From contig OX465600.1 in the NCBI GenBank assembly GCA_950022295.1, forward strand, positions 310,444,031 to 310,508,030: 64,000 bases of DNA, in the 5' to 3' direction. Positions 11,732-23,100 of this stretch are shown piece after piece. The number at the start of each line of letters is the position of its first letter. Position 1 is the first letter of the stretch. Source of the DNA: Bromus sterilis (taxonomy: Eukaryota > Streptophyta > Magnoliopsida > Poales > Poaceae). Both the position numbers and the translations under genes were made by a program. Below the pieces are notes generated by a model. The model saw nothing but the letters and a program-made list of their open reading frames with translations. It did not search any database and was not told the DNA's origin.

Positions 11732-12800
11732 TGATAACCCTCAACTGTAGGGGATCGAGATAGTCTTCGTGGGCAAGATAACCCAATTTATTGATTCGAC
11801 ACAAGGGGAGCCAAAGAATATTTATAAGGTTTGACTGTTGAGTTGTCAATTCAACCACACCTAAGATATACTTGCTTGCAACAAAATATTAATAGCAACG
11901 GTGATATGATAGAAGTATTGGCGACAGCGAAAGTAAAACAGCAAAAGCAAACTACTAGTAACCAGCAGGATTAAAACACTATAGGCTAGGGAGATGGATG
12001 GTTGAGCGCTGCTTGGATGAGAGTGAACATGTAATATATTTTAACACGGGGCAAGGAACATAGAAAAGCAAGGATCATCTAGGTAAATATCAAACATTAG
12101 GCATGTATCCCGTAGGTAGTTGTGCGTGTTTGCAATAAGAACTTCCACAACATCTTTTGTCCTACCATCCCGCTACGAACGGGGTCAAAAGGAACTGATG
12201 GAGATTAAGGTTCTCCTATCAAAGAGCACCGGAACAAAGCATTAAACTCAATGGATACATGAAATCCTAAAATTATAGTCCATCCCCTTTGGTGTCCCAA
12301 GCTGTCACCTTTGGGATCGCCGGTCCCAGACCATAATAGGTGCATACAACTCAGAGATAGGATCAAGAACATAAATAAACTCATGAAAACACAAGTGGTT
12401 CAGATCTTAAAACATGGCACTAGGGCCCAAAGTGACAAGCATTAAGAGCAACAAGTTTTAGCAAAGATGATGAACACCAAAGTAGATGATAGGCAACATG
12501 ACCCCAACAATCTCACGAACTATTACATGATCTAACTCATCCAATCCCTACCATCCCCTTTTCCTACAGCAGGGAATTACTCACACATGTGAAGAGAAGT
12601 CATGGAAGGAGGATGGAGTGGTGATGATGATGATGATGATGATGATGACGATGGCGATGATCTCCCCTCACCGGAGGCCAAAACAGCCTCCAGATTAGCC
12701 CTCCCGAAGAAGAACAGGGGGTGGCGGCGGCTCCGCGATGGACTAGGAAAACGACTTCTGTTATGGGTTTTTGCGTCACGGGAACAAATAGGAGTCCAGG
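11732..12800 (-). mobile_element. N 3' LTR, distal part
   Basis: The LTR ends TGATAACCCTCAACTGTAGG on the plus strand (GGGTTATCA on the minus strand). It is cut at 12800 by T2; the remaining about 325 bp continue at 46030-46354 and start TGATACATCTCAAACGTATC on the minus strand. The left flank is CTAAT (11727-11731). The span includes a GAT microsatellite. Confidence 0.8.
12619..12662. repeat. (GAT)n microsatellite
   Basis: About fourteen GAT triplets with two interruptions (GAC, GGC) in the N LTR. It accounts for the poly-Asp run of the short frame across it. Confidence 0.95.
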
Positions 12801-13244
12801 TGACGAGGATTAGCCTCGGAAAATCCCATGGTTAGGGACCCTGGGTTAGATCGTAGAGAAGAACAGGTTGGCGATACTCGTCGGCTAACAGGAGAAGCAC
12901 TTCCTGCTCGATTGTATTATGCGAGGGGGCGATTACAGTGGAGGTCTAGGAGAGTTCGCTTAAGACCGGAGGTGGTGATTGAAGATTGGATGTCTTGAGC
13001 CGACACCCCCCATCCTTTATATACTAGGCTAAGTCTCAGGGAGTCTGTCTCAGGTTAATAAGACGATTGCCTAATCTAACTTTGGCTTGGACGTCAAGTC
13101 TTGCCTTCCATGTTAGTCGCGGACTCCTGCGTCGGTTCCTTGAGTGGGCCTTTCGTGGGACCGTCGAGGCTTCCAGCAGGCCTTCTGTCTTCATACGCAC
13201 CAGGTATCCTCACGCGCAGGAGTCGTGAGGTCACCCCCTCGTCA
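12801..13244 (-). mobile_element. T2 3' LTR
   Basis: 444 bp, TGACGAGGGGGTGACC at 13244 to TCGTCA at 12801 (minus strand). A TATA box (TATATAAA on the minus strand) lies at 13016-13023. The polypurine tract is just outside at 13245-13258, CACTCGGGGGCTAC on the minus strand. Confidence 0.95.
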
Positions 13245-13715
13245 GTAGCCCCCGAGTGCCTGGCGGACTGGAAGAGTCGTGCAGGGAATCGAATCCATCG
13301 TCACTTGCCTTCATATGCGCAGTGCGGCTGCGAGTCGCTGGTTGTTTTAGCCTTAAAAGTGTTTATTCGAGGGATTATAAGCTAAAAGGGCCCAAGGTAG
13401 TCGACGGGTCGAGCCTTGGTGAATTGCGCTAGTGGAAACTACCTCAGTAGCCCAATCAAGCGCGTGTCCCTCGACACGAACTTGGAAACGACCAGTGTCT
13501 AGCAAAGCCCATGCCGTTGCAAGCCTTATAGGGTCAATGCCGCCGGTCTCAGCAAACAACCTTAACGTGTCCGTTATCGGCTCTACTTCTTCATGCAAGC
13601 GCATGGAAAACATCGGAGTGAAGTCGCGCTGTGGCATGTCCCGGCCCGGCCGACTGCGCAGCAGCGTCTTACCTACGGGCTAAGCTTACGCGACATCTGG
13701 GGTACGGCGAGTCGC
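13245..13715 (-). other. T2 3' untranslated region next to the LTR
   Basis: It is colinear with the segment of T1 just upstream of the T1 3' LTR (26090-26564) and with T3 51678-52190; short blocks such as TTACCTAC(G/A)(G/C)GCTAAGCTT recur in all three. No gene. It is interrupted at 13715 by S and resumes at 27411. Confidence 0.8.
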
Positions 13716-14933
13716 CGATAGGTCTCAAACGTATCAATAATTTATGCTCGCTCCATGCATGTTTTGTGTGATATTCCTATGATCCAGATACACTTTCATA
13801 CACTTTTGATCATATTTGGACTAAACTACTAACTCAGTGCACCCCAGTGCCGGTTCCTGTTTTCTGCTGTTTTTTTATTTTAGTTTTGCCCCATATAAAA
13901 AGTGCTCCAAAATCCGGGAAAAATCAGATACAAAATCAGCGTGTCGGAAGACTCCAGAAGCAGAAGGGCCAAGGGGCCACCACCAGGCACCCAGGCGGCG
14001 GCCTGGCCGCTCCAGGGGGGCGCCTGGGCCCCTGGTGTGCCCCCCTTCGCCTATTTATTCTCCGTCACGGGAAACTTCCAAAGAGAGAACCCTATTTCGA
14101 AAATTCTCCTATGTTCCGCCGCTGCCGCGCTTCCAAGATCGGGAGCACCGTCAGGACCCTTCCCGGCACCCTGCCGGAGGGAGGATCGACCTCCGGGAGC
14201 TTCTCCTCCACCATGGACGCTTCCCGGATGTGTCATGAGTAGTCTACCTTGGACCATGGGTCCATGATCAGTAGCTATGTGATGTTCTCCTCCCCTCTTT
14301 GTTCTTCATGGTTTAGACCTCGTGAGCTGCCCTGCATGCTCGAGGCACGTATGTAATTCTTCTTCTGTTGCTATGCTGAGTTTGATGGGATCTGATGGAT
14401 TATGAGATTATGTTCAGATCGTGATAGAGTAATATATTTGGTTTTGATCTCTTACATTTTTGTTCCTAAGTAATTCTTGCATGTTCGCCGTTGCTGTTTA
14501 GTGCTTTGGCCAAGTGGTAGGTAGTAACTCCAAGAGGGAACGTTATGCTCGATTGTGGGTACATGCCCCCTGATGACACGCTTGAGTGACAGAAACATGA
14601 GTCTAGGGGATGTGTTGTGGCCACAAGGGGGAAACAACGGTGCTTGTAACCGCGGTTGCAAGGATTGTTTACTTTACACAAAGTTCTTTTTAATGCAGTT
14701 GTCTGTTGCTTTGGGTTTACACTTTGGGTGGGGCTCGCAACTTAATACCAGCGAGATGTTCTGGAGAGATATCTCAAGGTGGATGATTAGTAGTAGATGC
14801 AGATGGATTTCGGTCTACTTATTTTGGCGTACTGCCCATGCTTATGAGCCTCTTCCTTTCTTTTGTAGCATAGTTATCATTGCGGTGCGTTTATAATCCT
14901 GTCAATTGCCCATCTGTAATTTGTTTACCTCGC

Positions 14934-15369
14934 TGACGAAGGGGTGACCCCACGACTCCTGCGTATGAGGCTACCCGGTGCGTATGAAGACAGAAGGCCC
15001 GCTGAGAAGCCACGACTGGCCCAACCAAGCACCAACGTAGGAGTCTGTGACTAGTATGGAAGGCACGACTTGGCGTACAAGGAAAGACTAGAACTAGGAA
15101 ACTATCTTTGTAACCTAGTATGGACTCCCCGAGACTTGGCCTAGTATATAAAGGCTGGGAGGGGAGTCGTCGAGATCAATCCAATATGCATCTACTCACC
15201 TGGTCTTGCGAGAACTCGCCTTGGCCTCCTCTATAATCGCCCCCTTACGCAATAATATCGATCAGGAAGTGCTTCTCCTGTTAGACGACGAGTATCGTCC
15301 AACCTGTGCCTTCTCTATGACTAACCCAGGGTCCCTGACCATGGGATTTGCCAGGGCTGATCGCCGTCA
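14934..15369 (+). mobile_element. T1 5' LTR
   Basis: 436 bp, starts TGACGAAGGGGTGACC, ends GATCGCCGTCA, TATA box TATATAAA at 15147-15154. One base after its end follows TTGGCGCCGACCATGGGGAC (15371-15390), the likely primer-binding site; I do not assign the tRNA. Confidence 0.95.
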
Positions 15370-16140
15370 ATTGGCGCCGACCATGGGGACTACACAGGTT
15401 GGAATCACGATCTCGGCGGTCCCGACCTCAGTAGATCAAGACTCGAGGACTAGAACCAGATCCAGCCCTCTCGAGGAATTCAAGTTCACCACAAGCATCT
15501 CCATCGTCTCCCCAAGATCATCTAGCCCGCAGTTGAATCAAGTACAGCACCTCAATGACCGCCAGATCCATCGCCGACGGAAAAAAACTCGACAACCCAG
15601 AAGACAAGCACGAGGACTCTACTCGGGAACCCCAGTCGAAGAGTCATGGCGCGTGAAAGAAGACTCGCCCACCAGTCGACGACCGCCGCCGCTCGGACTC
15701 CCACCACGCGACAAGACAACGACTCAGAAACCAAGACCGGGGAATACTACGACCCAGACCGAAGACCAGATGAATTCGCCAACTTCATTCGGAACCAATC
15801 ACTCAGTGATGGGATAGAGCTTGACCCAAGTTTACACAACCGAGCAGAAGATCACTCGCAGGTCTTCCAAATCTCAAGAAGAAGAAGGCACACTGGCTCC
15901 AGTAAACTCACAGCCAAAGAGCAACTGTAAGGACCCTGCGTGATCCACTGTTTCTAAGACAGTCGGGAACACCTCAGAGCAAGACACACCCTAGGAGATT
16001 GTCGCCTATTCACCGAACTCTCCAACAACCTCAAAGAGGAGAAGCAGCGTGAAGCCAAGCGCACTCGAAGAAGCGCACAGTCACCAGCACCAAGCACAGA
16101 AAGGCAATACCCCACGTCCCATGGACAAATATGCATGATC
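15370..16140 (+). pseudogene. gag region of T1, broken, no Gag core visible
   Basis: The N-terminal part of the polyprotein region of T1. Short stretches in changing frames (15343-15817, 15646-15930, 15960-16140) match T2 gag: ITISAVP, GEYYDPDRRPDEF, IRNQSLSDGIELDP, SSKLTAKEQL. A degenerate zinc-knuckle-like pattern Cys-x2-His ... His-Thr-Leu-x2-Cys is seen near 15940-16000. I cannot find the Gag core motif (Met-Pro-Ser-Gly-Phe-Lys ... Trp-Leu-x2-Tyr) that T3 has at about 58180. Stops and at least two frameshifts make it non-functional. Confidence 0.65.
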
Positions 16141-17039
16141 CAAGACCCTCAAAAGCAAAGCAAGTTGCCTACACCTTGCAGACCGAAGCAGACGAAGGCC
16201 TAAAGATAGCAGAAATCTACCAACTGCGCGGCGCTGAGACCACCATCACCTTCAACCAAAGCGACCACCCGCCCGCAGTCCCAAGGCTGGGGCACGCACC
16301 CCTGGTCCTCGAAGCCCAGATCGGAGGATACGACATGGACAGAGTCTTCATGGACGGAGGCAGCAGTCTAAACATAATCTTCGCCAGCACCTTACGCAAG
16401 ATGTTAATCCCACGATCAGTTTGGAAGAAGTCAGGCACCACAATATATGGCATAGTTCCGGGCGAAGCAGCCACCTCCATCGGAACAATAGAGCTTGATG
16501 TGATCTTCGGCAGCAAGCGCAACTTTGCAAAGCAAGCCCTCAAGTTTGAAGTGCTCGACTGGCAGTCGCAGTATCACACCATACTCGGGCGACCAGCGTT
16601 CGCACAGTTCATGGAGGTTACACACTACGCATATTTCAAGCTCAAGATGCCAGGACCCGCAGGAATCATCACAGTCAAGGGAAGCTTAACCAAATCGGAC
16701 CAGTACGACCGCGATTTCCACAAAGTCTCCGACACGTTTGGAGCCCAACAACAGCTCAAAGAAATAGCCATGGTGACAGACAAAAGCGTATTTCCGCTGG
16801 CAAGCCAAAACGAGACAAAAGAATTCGGCCGCGATTTCAGTGTCGACAGCGAAACAATCACACACCAAGTCCACCCAATAGACACAGAGAAGATGGTCCG
16901 CGTATATGCCCACCTTCCAGAAGAACAAGCAACAACCCTCATAACTTTCCTTCGCGAAGAGTGGAAAATTTTCGCCCGGTGCCCAGCCGACATGCCCGGA
17001 ATACCGCGAGAATTTGCAGAACACGCGCTCCACATCTAG
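16131..17039 (+). CDS. T1 aspartic protease region
   Basis: A 302-codon open frame with the retropepsin of the element. The catalytic motif is Met-Asp-Gly-Gly-Ser-Ser-Leu-Asn-Ile-Ile (near 16348-16375), followed by the flap and an ILGRPAFAQF motif near 16585. This form of the Asp-x-Gly site is seen in Tat-lineage elements. The protease would cut the Gag-Pol polyprotein in the particle. The frame ends at TAG 17037-17039, and the same frame continues directly into reverse transcriptase, so the stop is a nonsense change in a once continuous polyprotein. The true upstream start is lost to a frameshift at about 16140. Confidence 0.8.
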   Translation: MHDPRPSKAKQVAYTLQTEADEGLKIAEIYQLRGAETTITFNQSDHPPAVPRLGHAPLVLEAQIGGYDMDRVFMDGGSSLNIIFASTLRKMLIPRSVWKKSGTTIYGIVPGEAATSIGTIELDVIFGSKRNFAKQALKFEVLDWQSQYHTILGRPAFAQFMEVTHYAYFKLKMPGPAGIITVKGSLTKSDQYDRDFHKVSDTFGAQQQLKEIAMVTDKSVFPLASQNETKEFGRDFSVDSETITHQVHPIDTEKMVRVYAHLPEEQATTLITFLREEWKIFARCPADMPGIPREFAEHALHI

Positions 17040-17989
17040 CCAAACACCAAACCAGTAAAGCAGGCGCTGCGACGATTCTCAGAACCCAAGCGCAGAGCAA
17101 TCGGAGAAGAAGTCAACCGACTACTCGACGCACAGTTCATCCGAGAGACAAAGAAAGCAACCTGGATAGCAAACCCAGTCCTAGTCCCTAAAAAGGACAC
17201 CGAGGTACTGAGGATGTGCGACGACTATGGGACTATCAACAAGCACTGCCCAAAAGACCACTTCCCCCTGCCAAGAATCGATCAGATAATCGACTCGACA
17301 GCAGGATGCGATCTCCAATCATTCTTCGACGCATATTCAGGATACAATCAGATCAGAATGAAGGAAGAAGACGAAGAGCACACCTCGTTCATCACCCCCT
17401 ACGGCGTATTCTGTTATCAAACAATGCCCTTTGGCCTAAAAAATGCAGGAGCTACGTTCCAGCGGATGATGTAAGCATGCCTGAGAGACCAGATCAGCAG
17501 AAACGTCCAGGTCTATGTAGACGACATTGTCATCAAAATCTACAGCGCAAACACGCTACTCGACGACCTCCGTGAAACATTCACAGCCCTCAACAAGTAC
17601 AAAATCAAGCTCAACCCAAAAAAGTGCATGTTCGGCGTCCCAGCCAGAAAACTACTCGAGTACATGGTCTTGACAGAGGAATCGAAGCAAACCCAGAAAA
17701 GGTCCAAGCAATTGCCAAGATGCAAAGGCCAACCAACATCATAGGAGTGCAGCAACTCACAGGAAAACTCGCAGCATTGAGCCGTTTCATCAGCAGGTTA
17801 GGAGAAAGGACCTTACCGTTCTACAAACTGCTGAGAAAAGGAGAAAAATTCGAGCGGACCGTGGAAGCCCGCAATGCATTCGCAGAACTAAAGAAAATCC
17901 TCTCGACCCCACCAATCCTGGCGGTACCTAAAGAACGGGAGAAATTGTACCCCCATCAATCAAAGCAAAGCCAGCGGCACCCAAAGTAA
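17040..17989 (+). pseudogene. T1 reverse transcriptase, truncated
   Basis: Reverse transcriptase copies the element RNA into DNA. In frame with the protease it reads TWIANPVLVPKK, DHFPLPRIDQIID, DAYSGYNQI, TPYGVFCYQTMPFGLKNA and the catalytic YVDD at 17514-17525. A TAA at 17472-17474 and a frameshift at about 17660-17680 break it; the thumb part (LTGKLAALSRFISRLGERT) is in another frame. After LAVPKERE at about 17940 the sequence jumps to what in T2 is the segment before integrase. The RNase H and second RNase H, about 0.9-1 kb in T2, are deleted. Confidence 0.85.
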
Positions 17990-18189
17990 TCACAGAGGAA
18001 GATGACACAAATGAACCAGCACAGGTGGCAGCAACGAGCTCAGCCGACGACACAAGCAGCCAAGCCACCGAGGCCGAAGAACCAGCAACACTCGAAGGCC
18101 CAGCCTGGGCAAAACCTTTGCTTCGACTCCTAATCGTGGGCACCCTACCACAAGACGTTGCAGAAGTTCGACGCATCAGTTGACGATCT

Positions 18190-19339
18190 AAAGCATTCAC
18201 AGTAATCAACAGACAGCTCTATAAACGCAGCATCTCTCAGGTCCTCCAGAGGTGCATAGACGAAGAAGACGGCAAAGCCCTACTGCTCGAGATTCACGAA
18301 GGCACCTGCGGACATCACGCGAGCAGTCGCGCACTCGTGGCCAAGGCCTTCCGAGCAGGTTTCTACTGGCCAACCGCTGTGAGAAACGCAGAGGATATCA
18401 TACGGCGTTGCATCGCCTGCCAAAAGTTCGCAAGTAGGCCGCACGCCCCAGCATCGGAGCTCAACCATACCGTTGTCATGGCCATTTGCCACATGGGGAC
18501 TCGACATGGTAGGCCCACTCAAGAAATCCTCAAAAGGAGGACGAACACACCTGCTAGTCGCAGTCGACAAGTTCACAAAATGGATCGAAGCAGTACCAAT
18601 CACCAGCTCAACAGCCCTCACGGCGGTCAACTTCATCAAGTCAATCATCTTCAGATTCGGAGTACCACACAACATCATCACAGACAATGGTACAAACTTC
18701 ACAGCAGCAGAATTCCAAAACTTCTATCAAGAGTTGGGCATCAAAATCAACTACGCATCAGTCGCACACCCGCAGTCCAACGGCCAAGTGGAGAAAGAAA
18801 ACGGCCTAGTATGCGGAGGAATAAAGAAACGACTCCTAGCACCACTAGAAAAAGCCGCAGGCAACTGGGTAGAGGAACTTCCCGCATTACTATGGAGCCT
18901 GCGCACCACCCCAAACAGCTCGACCCAGTATACACCTTTCTTCTTGGTATACGGGGCAGAAGCAGTACTGCCGCACGACTTAAAATTCGGAGCCCCCAGA
19001 ATCTCAGGATACGAAGAGGAAGAGGCAGAAGAAGCACTGCAGAAAGACAAAGACATAGAAGACGAAGCTCGGGACACAGCCATCACAAGATCTGAAGGAT
19101 ACCAGGACAAACTGCGCACATATCAAAGCAGTCGCCTGCGGAACAGAACATTCACCAAAGGAGACCTCGTGTTACAGCTAATACAGGCGAAAGTGCACAA
19201 GCTTTCCCCGCAATGGGAAGGACCGTTCCTAATCTCGGAAGTCATCGGAGGAGGCGCATACAGGTTGAAGAACCCGAAGACCAATGAGGACGTGGGAAAT
19301 CCAGGGAACATAGCGAACCTACGCTTGTTCTACCCATAG
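18190..19339 (+). pseudogene. T1 integrase with one frameshift
   Basis: Integrase joins the cDNA to host DNA. The HHCC zinc domain (LLEIHEGTCGHHASSR ... RCIACQK) is in one frame at 18190-18475. The catalytic core and C-terminus form a 288-codon open frame from about 18473. DDE residues: Asp in TWGLDMVGP, Asp in ITDNGTNF, Glu in NGQVEKENG. The C-terminal part ends with EVIGGGAYRLKNP and LRLFYP at the stop. A one-base change at about 18470 separates the two frames. This is the best preserved pol domain of the window. Confidence 0.9.
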
Positions 19340-19438
19340 TCCTCTAGGCATTGTCAAAGACGTCGGCAGCAGCACCGATCGGCAACCCATGTAAACACTC
19401 GGGGAAATAAAATAATGCTGCCCAAACACCTTACCTCA

Positions 19439-19985
19439 AAGCACTCTGGGGATCGAGTGTAAAAACTCCCCCCGAGAGACTCTATCCTCGCTCATGCGAC
19501 TATACTTAAAAGCACTCGGGGGCTCGAGCGTAAAAACTCCTCCCGAGAGACGCTATCCTCGCTCATGCGACTATACTTAAAAGCTCTTGGGGGATCGAGT
19601 GTAAAAACTCCCCCTAAGAGACGCTATCCTCGCTCACGCGACTATACTTAAAAGCACTCGGGGGCTCGAGCATAAACTCCCCCCGAGAGACGCTATCCTC
19701 GCTCATGCGACTTTTACTTAAAAAGCACTCGGGGGCTCGAGCCTAAACTCCCCCCCGAGAGACGCTATCTTCTCTCATGCGACTTCTACTTAAAAAAGCA
19801 CTTGGAGGCTCGAGCATAAACTCCCCCCGAGAGACGCTATCTTCGCTCATGCGACTTTAACTTAAAAGCACTCGGGGGCTCGAGCATAAACTCCCCCTGG
19901 GAGACGCTATCCTCGCTCATGCAACTTCTAACTAAAACCACTCGGGGACTCGAGCATAAAATCTCCCCGAGGGACGCTATCTTCA
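19439..19985 (+). repeat. 67-71 bp tandem array of T1, about 8 copies
   Basis: Each unit holds AAAGCACTCGGGGGCTCGAG, ACTCCCCCCGAGAGACGCTA and TCGCTCATGCGACT. The core CACTCGGGGGCT repeats the first 12 bases of the polypurine tract next to the 3' LTR (CACTCGGGGGCTAC). Homologous arrays sit at the same place in T2 (29515-29925) and, diverged, in T3 (56800-57112), so the array is a fixed part of the family. It lies directly after pol. Confidence 0.95.
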
Positions 19986-20153
19986 CTAAAAACGCGACCT
20001 TATCTACAAATACCGGGAAACTGATTCCCGCCGATTCACCAAGAGTTTTTCTACAAAGAAAGTCACGTCAACAGACGCAAAGATTCTTTAGTCTTCAACT
20101 GATCGCAAGCAATCACCTAAAGACTCGGGGGCTACTCCCATCGGGAGCGCTGG

Positions 20154-23100
20154 TGTCACAACCCCAAGTTAGGTATGTGGTAGGGTAAGCTTAAGCCTTT
20201 GCATCATGATAAAAATTTCAAAAGAAATCAAAATGGAAGAGAGAACACCCCCCAGATGAATTAATTCAAAAGGCCAGATAAAAAAGTTTCTCCAAAAATT
20301 CCTTTTGCATTTTTGAAAAGTCTTATAAATGAGTGTGATCACATATCAAGTGATGTGGGACCCACCCCATGCTCATAGATATTTCAATTATTCAAACAGG
20401 AGCATGGAATTAAATTTAAACCCCCATTTGAATTAAAGTTCAAATGATTTGATTTTTAAAAAGTGCCAAACTTTATAAGTGGCTACTCTATTATAATATG
20501 AGGCCATATAAAAAGTTTCAGCATTTTTAAAAATGCCTAGCTATTTATTTTGGCATGGCCAACATATTACAGAAAAGAATTAAGAAAAGAATTAAGAAAA
20601 GGGGCTTACCTGCGAAGAAGCCCAACTAATCCCCCCCCCATCCCAGCAGCCGGCCCAGCCCATCCCACCTTGTCGTCTACCTCCCCCGCGCCCCGAAGGT
20701 GCTCGCTGTAATGCATGCACGCCGCCGCCGACGCCACGGCCACGCAGCTACTTCCCCCGTCCACGTCCTTGCGCCTGGAGACGTCCTGAGACGTCGTGGC
20801 TCTTTTCCCCCTCCTCTGGCTCCACCTTACCCTCTCCCTCGCCGTATTCATCGCCGCCCGAAGCTCGCCGCGGAGCACGCCGCCGCATCGACGTGGCCAC
20901 CGGCCTCTGCTCGCCTCACCAACTTGTCCAGGACGCGCGCCGTCATCGTCTTCATCTCCGTGTGCAAGCAATCGAGGCCGGGAGCCCCGAGCACGCCGTC
21001 CTCTTCGCCGAGCCGCCGCGGGACCCGCAAGAGCTCGTCGTCGATTCCACCGCAGCCGCAGTTCCTCCGGCCTCCTCGACTACTCCATCACAATCAGGGT
21101 GAGCCCCTGCTTCTTTCCCCTCTCCCAGCGCGCGATTTGGTGCCTGAAATCGCCAACGCCGCCGTGCACCGTCTTCGGCCGCCGCCACGAGTGCTCGCCG
21201 TCGACGACTGCGGCCTCCCCGGTGACCCCCGCGTAGCGCATGTGATGTGGCTCCTCAAGGGCTTCCTCCACGTGCTCCTGGCGCTCCAAATGGCAGCCGG
21301 GAAGCCCCTCCGGCGATCCTCCTCCGCGCACTGTGGTCGCCGCCGGCTAAACACCGGTGGGCAGTTTAGCCCAAACCTAACCCCACCCCTAATCCAACCC
21401 CTGAGCCACTGACGACTGGGCCCAGGGCCCTCTAATTAATCACAGATTAATTTAAACAGGGGATTAACCCCTATGTGTCATTGACAGGTGGGGCCCCCTA
21501 GTCAGTTTGACTGGTCAGCCCCCTGCTGACGCCATGTTGGCGCAGTGCTGACGCAGTAATTCGAATAAATGATTATATAAGTCCAGAAAATTCCAAAAAA
21601 TAGCCCAAACTTTGGAAATTCATAAATAATTCATATTAACTCCAAATTGGACAAATAATATGTCTAAAATTATCAGAAAAATACAAGGATTATGAATATG
21701 CAACTTGTTTCTGTGTTTGACCATTTTAAAATGGGTAAACAGTAGCAAACATGCATATGGATCCTTTTCAAATTCAAATTTGGAGATTTGCAAATGACTT
21801 TGCAACACATTTAATTTAGATGGATTCATCCACACATCAAAAGCTTTATCTGAACTATACCACATCACTTCATGCTCAACCTTTTCAAAGAAACTTCCGT
21901 GCATTCAAATGCATTTGAAATTCATCGATAAATCAAATGGAGTTTGAATTTGCATTTCAAATGCAATATACTCCTTTTAAATGGAATGCTCAACACATCA
22001 GTACCATGAACATCACCATTACAATCTTATTCATGTGATTGTGCATTGTACATTATGTTGATCCTATGATTGTCATGTTGCTGATAGACGTGCAACCGGA
22101 ATCGGAGGCCACCCTTCGTTGAAGACACCGTTATCGAAACCTCGTCAGCAAGGCAAGCAAACCCCCATTGATCATGTCGATAAAATCCCACTTCCCTCTC
22201 ATGTCTCGCTTATGCATGTTTAGGAGATCATCTTGTATCGATTCTACCGCATAGTTGAACCCATATCCTTTGCATGACCTATCATCTTGTCACAGTAGTA
22301 AGCAAACCACAATCCTAGCAGATGTAGGAGTTGGTTGATATCATGTGGCCCCTGCAACTGTTATTTCTTATTGCATGCTTAGTGGTACAACGAGGTTGCT
22401 TTTGATGTGAGTCGTGATGATGATAAACATGGTGTTGATGAAAGTGAAATGTGTTGGTGAATCCACCCTAATACAAGGTGAACGATGAGAGGTTGTGTAG
22501 GAGTACACGGTGGGTTGTCTCGTTGAACACTGCCTTAAGTCCGAGTTCTTGTGTGGTGATCCAAGAAGAAGAGTACAGCCACACATTGGGCTCACTGACC
22601 CCTCTCGACCTAGTACCTCACCCCGTTCGAACCCCAAGAGTCGCAGTAGTTCGGAGTTCTGGTAGGGCTGTGGCACGGTCTGCGAAGTGGATGAACGGCT
22701 TTTCAAGACCGGCTTGGGACCCTGCACACATCGTTTGAGGCTGTACTGGAACCTCGGCCGGACTTCCATACGGATCCCCCTCAGATAGGCGGCTCTCTGG
22801 ACTAGAACGGAGCTGTGGGCGAAGTGTTGTGGTGGCATCCTCGCTGTCACCTCTTGAACGGTGACACGCAAAAGGCGGTAACTGATGACACGTGTGTGTA
22901 GAGGTACACCCCTGCAGGGTTAACAAAACTATTCGAATAGCCGCGTCCGCGGTTAAGGACTGCTTGGAAAGCTTAGCTTGATTATTAGACAACTTGAACT
23001 AGATACTTCTAAAACACACCAAGATAAGCGTGAGTGCTATGGTGTGCTTCTCGTGGGGAAGTCGAGGAAGTAACCATAGTGGTGTATTGGTTGAAGAGAG

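Noticed and set aside
13837..14267. Overlapping open frames of 121-133 codons
   Set aside because: The same GC-rich stretch, in all frames, recurs in every W-family LTR (10737-11057, 33091-33639, 42319-42657, 59366-59737). It is LTR sequence.
15206..15342. Start of a frame inside the T1 5' LTR
   Set aside because: The first codons lie in the LTR ahead of the primer-binding site and cannot be the gag start.
20606..21412. Long frames on both strands, up to 237 codons
   Set aside because: They are open because of GC bias in the J leader. No motif on either strand, and each is antisense to another.
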